Source: Methanosarcina spelaei | GTDB taxonomy: Archaea; Halobacteriota; Methanosarcinia; Methanosarcinales; Methanosarcinaceae | Direction of reading: 5' to 3' | NCBI RefSeq assembly: GCF_002287235.1 | Contig: NZ_LMVP01000549.1 | Span: 1 to 53,485 of the forward strand | DNA: 53,485 nucleotides | Part shown: in pieces, positions 1-6,335 of the stretch | Layout of the letters: each line of letters begins with the position of its first letter | Position numbering within the stretch: the stretch's first letter is position 1 | Translations under genes and position numbers: made by a program | The notes under the pieces: generated by a model | Databases searched by the model: none | Seen by the model: only the letters and a program-made list of their open reading frames with translations | What the model was told of the DNA's origin: nothing

Positions 1-315
1 GCAGCAGTTCAAAGAATGCTCTATTACCTAATCAGGATTATCAACCATTTTAAGAGTTGTTCCTGGATGACCTTCTTGACCTCCAGGGTTCTTTTCGCTC
101 TTTTTACGGAGACTCTTGGGATTAGGTTTTCCTTTGACAAAAAAATCAGTAGAAGGAGGTTTACTGCTGTTTCTGCTATTTTGATTTAAGCGAGATTCTA
201 AAACTTGCAATTTTTCACTAAGCTGTTTTATTTGAGATTCAAGACTCTCAATGTAAGTTGCAATAACTTCAGGATTTGAAGTACACAGAGCAAGAATCTC
301 TTCACGTTTCATCAA
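1..315 (-). pseudogene. IS66-family transposase, N-terminal part with in-frame TAG
   Basis: This is the N-terminus of an IS66-type (TnpC-like) DDE transposase, which would move its own insertion sequence. The first 95 residues show the typical N-terminal coiled coil (residues 20-45, Leu/Ile heptads), then the family-typical NSRNSSKPPSTD stretch and a basic GGQEGHPGTTL segment. A TAG codon lies at 28-30, exactly where the family continues. The same frame stays open beyond it (VIEHSLNCC) to the left edge of the window and matches the zinc-finger-like segment expected next. The gene may therefore be a nonsense-mutated pseudogene, or, in a pyrrolysine-using methanosarcinal host, be read through at UAG. 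The ATG at 313-315 is preceded by two hairpins. The rest of the gene lies outside the window. Confidence 0.75.
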
Positions 316-340
316 AGATAGAAATAACTCATTGTAAATC

Positions 341-395
341 CAATTTTTCCTCGAAAAGAGGAAAAATTGTGTAGCCCTAAAAAGGCTACCTGAAT
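341..395. promoter_or_regulatory. twin hairpins upstream of IS66 transposase
   Basis: Two consecutive stem-loops lie just upstream of the transposase start. The first has 11-nt perfect arms (AATTTTTCCTC / GAGGAAAAATT) around a GAAAA loop. The second has 6-nt arms GTAGCC / GGCTAC with a 7-nt loop. On the transposase strand the first stem is not followed by a clear T-run. The pair could limit read-through transcription into the element or sequester the translation start; which of these applies is inference. Confidence 0.45.
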
Positions 396-849
396 AGTAA
401 CGAATTGAAAAGAAAACAAACTAATTTCTCGATCAGAATTTTGATTAGTTCACTTAGAATACTTATCTCCACTATCGGCTCAAACAAAGAGACCATATAT
501 TATAATTGCGAGCGACTTTTTTACTCAATTATTGAAATTAGCTTTTCCATTCTTAGAGAGCCTATCCTATAACTCAAAATTGCATCTCCTAATCTGGAAT
601 TAAAAATAATCAATGAGTTTTTCATCAAGGTAAATAGTTCTGAAACTTTTATCAATCTCCGAGTATAAGCTAGTTTTTGAATGAGCTACTCATAAAATAG
701 GATCTAAGCGTTTGAGATGCAAAATTAAGTACAACAAACGCCATGATAAAAGACATCTTTTAGTCAGTTAAGGAGTTCAATCATATTAGTTTTCATTCAA
801 CTGCATAAGTCATAAGAAAGTAAAACATCTGTTTTAAGAGAGTAAATAT
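396..849. other. AT-rich spacer without recognised gene
   Basis: No convincing open frame or RNA was found between the transposase leader and the metallophosphoesterase end. A 9-bp inverted repeat (TTGCATCTC near 580 and GAGATGCAA near 714) is present, widely spaced and of unknown meaning. One IS66 terminus should lie in this stretch, but I could not identify it. Confidence 0.4.
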
Positions 850-2046
850 CTATTTTTCGAAATAAATAGTTAGATCTGTGATTTCAGAGTTACTTCCAAT
901 CCTTATTGGTGGACCCCATGTGCCGAATCCAGAGGAGACAACTATCTGATATTCTCCTTTTCTCAAATAGCCCCAACTGTTTTCAAATATATGCTTGGCA
1001 ATCAAATTATTGGGGAAAAATTGTCCGTTATGAGTATGCCCAGACAATTGCAAATCAACTCCATTTCGCTGTCCCTCCTCTAGATTAACAGGTTGGTGAT
1101 CTAACAGAATAATCGGGAGATTGTTGTCGATTTCTTCTATAAGGCTAGATAGCTCAAGACGTGCTTTTCCGAACATACGACCAGCCGTGCGATCATCTCG
1201 GCCAATTATATAAAATTGATTGTTTATTTTCATGCACTGATCAACCAGCACATTAATCCCAGCCTGCTGCAAATATTCAATGGCCAGCTCACTATTGCCG
1301 CCAATATATTCATGGTTTCCAAGAACTGCATACACACCGTACCTGGATCTTAGTTTTTTCAGTATTTCCGGCATTTTATTATTAGCAAAGAATCTTACAT
1401 CCTCATCTATGATATCCCCGGCAAGAATCACAATGTCTGGATCAAGCTCGTTGATTCTACTAACCATTGCATCAAGACGATCATTATCAACTACCAGCCC
1501 AAGGTGTATGTCGGATACCATAACAGCATGAATTTCTGATAAATTTTGTACTCTTTTTTTAATGGTAATATCATAATGCACAACTTGTGGATTGTTTGCA
1601 TTCCAGGTTCCATATATTAAAAGAAGAAAAACCAGGGATAAAACTAAAAAACCCCAGTAAAATGATGGGTATTGAATAATCTGTGTCGTTGGAAATATGA
1701 GATTAGTTAAGTGATGAAGAATATCCATAACTATCCACATCAAAAAAGAATAGTAAATAGCAGCCAGCCAGTAATCGCCCGCTACAGAGATTAAATCATT
1801 AACATATCCAGGATAAAATCTCTTTCCTAACCTGGATGCAAAAAATGATGTTGCAAGAAGTGAATAGCAGGTCCAGTAAAGCAAAGAGTGAGGTTCGATG
1901 AGATTGGTTAATGATTGAAAAAAACGTAAACCTACATAATAGTTTCCTGCAACATAGACAGAGATAAAAATACTTAAAATAGCTAGAAAAATCAAACTTA
2001 TCTTTTTGTTTTTCTGTACTTTGTTTTTCTGTACTTTATCCGTCAT
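850..2046 (-). CDS. membrane-anchored calcineurin-like metallophosphoesterase
   Basis: This is a metallophosphoesterase of the YkuE/YaeI type, 398 residues. About four hydrophobic segments fill residues 15-155, followed by a catalytic domain at about 170-398. The dimetal-site motifs appear in order: SDIHLG (metal-binding Asp and His), GDIID, GNHEY and SGHTHNGQ. In the family this fold hydrolyses phosphodiesters or phosphomonoesters; some relatives act on lipid headgroups, but the substrate here is unknown. The ATG has GAGATAG upstream. Codons 4-13 contain a small in-frame duplication (KVQKN twice) caused by a 15-bp direct repeat. The stop is TAG, and a read-through would add about 20 residues before TGA. 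No operon partner is evident. Confidence 0.85.
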   Translation of the reverse strand: MTDKVQKNKVQKNKKISLIFLAILSIFISVYVAGNYYVGLRFFQSLTNLIEPHSLLYWTCYSLLATSFFASRLGKRFYPGYVNDLISVAGDYWLAAIYYSFLMWIVMDILHHLTNLIFPTTQIIQYPSFYWGFLVLSLVFLLLIYGTWNANNPQVVHYDITIKKRVQNLSEIHAVMVSDIHLGLVVDNDRLDAMVSRINELDPDIVILAGDIIDEDVRFFANNKMPEILKKLRSRYGVYAVLGNHEYIGGNSELAIEYLQQAGINVLVDQCMKINNQFYIIGRDDRTAGRMFGKARLELSSLIEEIDNNLPIILLDHQPVNLEEGQRNGVDLQLSGHTHNGQFFPNNLIAKHIFENSWGYLRKGEYQIVVSSGFGTWGPPIRIGSNSEITDLTIYFEK

Positions 2047-2220
2047 AATATTCTATCTCATAAATACTTTCTTAATGGCGATTTTCGAAACCTTAAATAG
2101 AAACTAATTTATAATAAATGAAAAATTATTCAGAGTATTAGGCCCCTCAAAAATAACTTGAGATCCTCTTAAGACAGCTTCTTGGGGATATCTGAAAAGT
2201 GTTGTGACTATTTAGTATGA

Positions 2221-3447
2221 TTAGTCCTGTATATTGTTTTGTGGCTTAGTTTTCCTTAAAGACTGCCTTATCATGGCCAATCTTTGCTCAAAGTCAGTCC
2301 CTTCAAGTTCTTCTGCCACAGCTTTTAGCAGGTCAGGGATTTTCAGACTCTGGGGACATTTCTCCATACATTGACCGCACTCAGTACATAGAGAAGCAAA
2401 TCCTCCAGGCTCACTGTCCGTGAATGCTCCGCTCATCCGCATAGCATATGCGAATTTGGATCCATCCACATTGCCAAACATGTGCAAGTTGTTATAAATA
2501 TCAAAACATTCAGGGATGTTTACTCCTGAAGGACAGGGCATGCAATACTGGCAGCCAGTACAGCCAATTTTTATGAGCTGACGGTACTTTTGCTCAACTC
2601 TGTTAACAAGCTGCAGTTCGGCTTCAGTCAATGAGTTAGGATAGGCTTCATCTGCTGTTTTCAAGTTCTCCTCTATTTGGGCTTCCTCATTCATGCCTGA
2701 AAGCACGGTTGTGACTTCCGGATGGTTCCAAATCCAGCGAAGTGCCCATTCTGCTGGTGTACGTTTTACGGATGCTTCGTTCCAGATTTCTTTAACTTCA
2801 GAGGGCACTCGATTGGCCAGATTACCTCCGAGCAGAGGCTCCATGATAATAATACCCAGGCTCTTTGAAGCCGCATATTTAAGCCCTTCTGTTCCTGCCT
2901 GGTGCTTCTCATCCATGAAATTATACTGAATCTGGCAGAAAGTCCAGGGATATGCATCTACAATCCGTTTGAAATCCTCAATTGAGCCATGGAAAGAAAA
3001 ACCTGCATTGACAATACGTCCATCGGCTTTTGCCTTATCAAGGAAATCAGTCACACCAAGAGGCTCAAGTATATCCCACACTTCTCCTGCAAGACCATGG
3101 ACCAGATAATAATCAATATGGTCCGTGTTGAGTCTCTCTAACTGAGCATTGAGGAAACTATCCATATCTTCTCGACTTTTTATGAGCCAGGATGGAAGCT
3201 TTGTAGCAAGTTTAACCTTTTCTCGATATCCGTCCGCAAGGGCACGGCCAAGGAAAGGCTCGCTTTCTCCCATATGATACGGCCAGGCTGTATCAATGTA
3301 ATTTACTCCGTGGTCGATTGCATAACGCACCTGTTTTGTGGCTCTTTTTTCATCTATAATCCCATCTTCTTTGATAGGAAGACGCATGCACCCGAATCCC
3401 AATACTGAAAGTTCGTCTTCATTCTTAGGCACTTTTCTGTATAACAT
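2221..3447 (-). CDS. aldo/keto reductase with C-terminal ferredoxin-like 4Fe-4S domain
   Basis: This is an oxidoreductase of the aldo/keto reductase superfamily, about 408 residues. The (beta/alpha)8 domain (residues 1-290) shows GFGCMRLP, the catalytic set Asp-Tyr (YIDTAWPYHMGESE), Lys (LATKLPSW) and His (YYLVHGL), then an NADP-binding end. The C-terminal 110 residues carry GCTGCQYCMPCPSG and CTECGQCMEKCPQ clusters, so electrons probably flow through Fe-S centres rather than only NADPH. I chose the ATG at 3445-3447 (protein begins MLYRKV) because GGAG stands eight bases before it; the upstream ATG adds eight unconserved residues and lacks such a site. This architecture is common in anaerobic archaea and clostridia. 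The physiological substrate is unknown. Confidence 0.88.
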   Translation of the reverse strand: MLYRKVPKNEDELSVLGFGCMRLPIKEDGIIDEKRATKQVRYAIDHGVNYIDTAWPYHMGESEPFLGRALADGYREKVKLATKLPSWLIKSREDMDSFLNAQLERLNTDHIDYYLVHGLAGEVWDILEPLGVTDFLDKAKADGRIVNAGFSFHGSIEDFKRIVDAYPWTFCQIQYNFMDEKHQAGTEGLKYAASKSLGIIIMEPLLGGNLANRVPSEVKEIWNEASVKRTPAEWALRWIWNHPEVTTVLSGMNEEAQIEENLKTADEAYPNSLTEAELQLVNRVEQKYRQLIKIGCTGCQYCMPCPSGVNIPECFDIYNNLHMFGNVDGSKFAYAMRMSGAFTDSEPGGFASLCTECGQCMEKCPQSLKIPDLLKAVAEELEGTDFEQRLAMIRQSLRKTKPQNNIQD

Positions 3448-3500
3448 CTTTCTTTCTCCTATGGCTTTCAAACGAATTCATGCTATGTTTTTTCCATTGC

Positions 3501-3561
3501 TAGTTCAGTAATGTTTGAATTGTTAGTTCAGTAATGTTTGAATTGTTAGTTCAGTAATGTT
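3501..3561. repeat. 23-bp tandem repeat, 2.7 copies
   Basis: A unit starting TAGTTCAGTAATGTTTGAAT recurs with a 23-bp period at 3501, 3524 and 3547, the last copy being partial. The copies are essentially identical. The array lies 50-110 bp upstream of the aldo/keto reductase start, in the promoter region, so it could hold repeated regulator sites or be a recent slippage expansion. Confidence 0.85.
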
Positions 3562-3680
3562 AAGTTCTTTCTGATTGACTGATCACTCATATTTTTTAAG
3601 TTTTTCATTCCTATTTTTGCTAAATCTTATTATGTAAAATCGTTATAATTCACGTATAATCTCTTCTTAGTCTAATTTAT

Positions 3681-4926
3681 TTACATCTTCCTTTCTGCAT
3701 TAAATTCATTAATGGCTTTTGCCGTATTCTCAAGCAGCTTGAAAGCAAGGTCCTGATCCGGCCAGAACGCCAGCCCGCAGTCTGGATTTGCATACTTTAT
3801 GCGATCCCCAAGAATGGAAAAAGCCATTTCAAGTCTCTTTTTTATGACGTCTGGAGTCTCCAGCTCAGTTACGATTTTTTGCAGATATTCTTTTTCCTTC
3901 CAGGCATTAACTCTATACCTTTCATTGATAATGCTTATAAGACTGAAAATGTCAGTTCTTGAGATTCCAACTCCTACATAAGTATTTGAATCCTCCAGTA
4001 CTTTTCTGTCCAGAAGATCAAGATAGGAAGGAGTTCCCGCATATTCAAATCCAATGACATTGATAGGGGTCTCGCATATAAGTCTATACTTCAAAGGAGA
4101 ATACAGATGAATTTCCATATCTGCTCCCTGTTGCCGAGCATAAGTAGAGGCAACCGTAAGAGCCGATATGATATCAGAGTCAGAAAACTGAATCTTATCA
4201 TTTAATCCCAGGCTGATTTCGTCCAGAGCTATAACTTTAATTTTAAAATTTTTTGCTGTTTTAAACGACTCTGTTCCAAAATCCAGTGATTTTCGTATTT
4301 TTTAATTGAAGACCTGAGTTAGCAAGAAGAGTCCAGTTATCATCAAAATCAATATTCGACATCTAAAGACTTCAATTTTTAAGTTATGTCACAAGGATTA
4401 TGACTAATTACAAAACCTAGTGGTTTTGAAATTTAAATTCATCACTAGGTTTTGGTACTGAGTCTTTTAAACGCCTGTTTAATGAATTTCTCAATATCCA
4501 GTGCAAGGATATTATAAGCGTCCACATAATCAGTTGCCCCGAAAGCCTGAAGATAGAGATCTGTCGGGCCTGCGACACAAACCCTGACTTCAAGAGTCTT
4601 TCCTGTCTTTTCTTTGTATTGTTTTGCAATCTCGTCAATTATTTCCAGCTCAAGAATCTTTGCATTTTCCTCTTTCAGTACATAAGGCTCAGAACAGTTC
4701 TTTTCATCCTTGATGATATCCAGAAACTGCCCTATCATATCTCTAAACTGAGGATAAGTGGGCACATGTATTCCCACATCGATTTTCCTCTGGAAAGCCT
4801 CCCTTACTACAGAAAAAAGTTTTTCATCTTCATTTCGATTTTCAGCTGCTGCCTTTACCCACTCCCCCGTGTGATACCTTCAGGTGTGGGAAGGCTGCCT
4901 TCATCGATAAAAATAATCCCCTTCAT
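3681..4926 (-). pseudogene. core-MetE-type methionine synthase, broken by frameshift and MITE
   Basis: This is a relic of the archaeal short (core) MetE methyltransferase, which makes methionine from homocysteine. Three pieces can be joined. Piece one runs from the ATG at 4924-4926 (MKGIIFIDEGSLPTPEGI). Piece two runs from about 4863 to 4465 and includes VPTYPQFRDMI, VAGPTDLYLQAFGATDYVDAY and FIKQAFK. Piece three runs from 4266 to 3681 and includes KVIALDEISLGLND, INVIGFEYAGTPSYLDLL and the C-terminal NPDCGLAFWPDQDL, the likely zinc-ligand region. The first break is a run of five C at 4864-4868 where three would restore TREWVK. The second is a 198-bp insertion (4267-4464); removing it with one target copy restores FIKQAFKTAKNFKIK. 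Together the pieces give about 350 residues. The gene looks inactive. Confidence 0.85.
4267..4464. mobile_element. MITE-like 198-bp insertion with 24-bp TIRs and 8-bp TSD
   Basis: The ends are imperfect inverted repeats. The left end from 4267 begins GACTCTGTTCCAAAATCC and the right end, read inward from 4464, begins GACTCAGTACCAAAACCT; 20 of the first 24 positions match. The element is flanked on both sides by TTTTAAAC (4259-4266 and 4465-4472), an 8-bp target duplication. Excision restores the host reading frame exactly. Near the right end a 12-bp perfect inverted repeat (CAAAACCTAGTG at 4411-4422, CACTAGGTTTTG at 4443-4454) forms a strong hairpin. It encodes no transposase; a 33-codon frame read on the minus strand may be a leftover of the parent element. 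The mobilising family is not identified. TSDs of 8 bp fit families such as ISL3 or IS66, but the ends do not match the ISL3 end at 53097. Confidence 0.85.
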
Positions 4927-5509
4927 GCTTGGTATTAAGAGAGTTGAAGTTTTATAAGTATTGGAATTACTCTCGTAATAAAGTTAAAGTTTCGAATTTG
5001 GTTTGTCCATCTTCTCTTGACCTATCAATTGCCTAATACTATAAATTCTGATAAAGATTAACGTTTAAACAGTTTATTTTTGGTTGCTGTTTAACTGAAA
5101 ACCGAAGAACTATTGATTTTCGCAATTTATTTTTAACTATTGAACAAAGTTATTTTCTGTTTAGAAAGTAATTGGGGTTGTCCCTCAATAATCAGTTGAT
5201 ATTTTCCAGAATACTAACACATTCGCTTTTCGCTCTAATTTTTTGTTTTTATGTACACTCACTTACCTGTAAGCAGATAAGCTTAGAAATTCGACGTTGA
5301 AAAGACTCAATTAAAAGTTCTTGACAAGTTCTACGAAAGAGGTTTTCTACAGAGCCAAAAAAGTAGCCTATGGCTTGTGAGCCTGGTAATATTTATCCAC
5401 CATTTATTCCTAATATCCCGAAAACCAAATACAAACTATGTACGTAGCGTATGGATATCTTACACCAGACTACCTTAATACGGGAAATATTGCATAAGTC
5501 TTTTATTAG
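4927..5509. other. AT-rich spacer without recognised gene
   Basis: I see no convincing coding frame, RNA gene or repeat array here. The stretch probably includes the promoter of the former methionine synthase gene and the 3' region of the small membrane protein. Confidence 0.35.
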
Positions 5510-5713
5510 TTATACAAAAGCTATTCCAAGATAGTTCAATATGATAATTAAAAGTGCTCCAAAAATACCTCCAATTGCGCAAATCAACACAGTTAATAAT
5601 GTTATTGCGATTTTAATCCCAAATAAAAACTTTGCTGCAGCTAAGACTAAAATTCCAAGTACAGCATTCATAGCAAGTTGAGTACCATTTTTAAGAATTA
5701 CATTATAATACAA
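5510..5713 (-). CDS. BofA-like small membrane protein, possibly frameshifted at 5' end
   Basis: This is a short protein (up to 67 residues) of two hydrophobic helices with ITLLTVLICAIGGIFGALLI, a pattern like the pro-sigma-K processing inhibitor BofA family, which also occurs as small membrane proteins of unknown role in methanosarcinal archaea. The longest frame starts with TTG and lacks a ribosome site. The first safe ATG is internal (MNAVLGILV). Immediately upstream, in another frame, lies MAFAIIEISTLFLAIIIAVVL, a further transmembrane helix that ends at a TAA just where the BofA frame begins. A one-base shift near 5705 would fuse the two into a normal-looking three-helix protein. It may thus be a frameshifted gene or carry a sequencing error. 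Confidence 0.55.
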   Translation of the reverse strand: MYYNVILKNGTQLAMNAVLGILVLAAAKFLFGIKIAITLLTVLICAIGGIFGALLIIILNYLGIAFV

Positions 5714-6024
5714 CAGCTATTATAATTGCCAGAAATAGCGTTGAGATTTCTATAATTGCAAATGCCATTATTATAAAAAGTGGATATGTCAAAATAGATC
5801 TTGTTAGCTGCAGGGAAGAGAGGCCTGCGGCATATGTGTTGTAGCTGTTCGGGGGTATTGGATACCCTTTTATTTAAAAACAGATAATACCTGATAGATA
5901 CTTTTTGCATATATACTATATAGCTATATCTTTAGACAAAAAGTACATTTAGTTTAGCAAGTATCCTCTTACTACTCGACTGCGCTAGCCTTCCACAATT
6001 ATCCCGAAGACCTGAATCTTAACG

Positions 6025-6050
6025 TCGATGTGACAAATTTATCACATCGA
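6025..6050. promoter_or_regulatory. 9-bp perfect inverted repeat
   Basis: TCGATGTGA (6025-6033) and TCACATCGA (6042-6050) form perfect arms around an 8-nt AT-rich spacer. The repeat ends eight bases before the ATG at 6058 of a possible small membrane-protein gene. It could be an operator for a dimeric regulator or an mRNA hairpin. Confidence 0.45.
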
Positions 6051-6057
6051 GAAAAAC

Positions 6058-6215
6058 ATGGTTGAAGGGTTTAAAAAAGAAAAGGCTACAAGCTTAAAAT
6101 ATTCATTTTACTCGTTTTAATTGCACTGTGGAGCCGTCAGGGATATATTGGTCCATTTGGTTGCGAGCGATATCCCTGGCTTTATACATGGCTTCTAGGT
6201 GTATGGGCATGGTAA
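6058..6215 (+). pseudogene. possible small membrane protein, apparently frameshifted
   Basis: From the ATG at 6058 a short frame reads MVEGFKKEKATSLKYSF and stops at 6120. One frame over, an open stretch reads KLKIFILLVLIALWSRQGY and continues to PWLYTWLLGVWAW, ending in TAA at 6213-6215. It has a clear membrane helix and a Trp/Tyr-rich, protein-like tail, but no start codon of its own. Joining the two near 6075-6085 would give a protein of about 50 residues with a single membrane helix. I do not recognise a family. The evidence is only the protein-like composition and continuity, so this call is weak. Confidence 0.3.
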
Positions 6216-6335
6216 ATTATGTGAAAGTACATAAGCTATGCTTGGTTCCGCCTTAGTCTCGTATACGCGCTAACTTCAATAATAAGTGGATCTACCACAT
6301 TATACTGACTGAACGAGTTATAAGCATTATTAAAC

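Noticed and set aside
5698-5910. 70-codon minus-strand frame overlapping the BofA-like gene
   Set aside because: The hydrophobic helix lies in a different frame; this frame has no family features.
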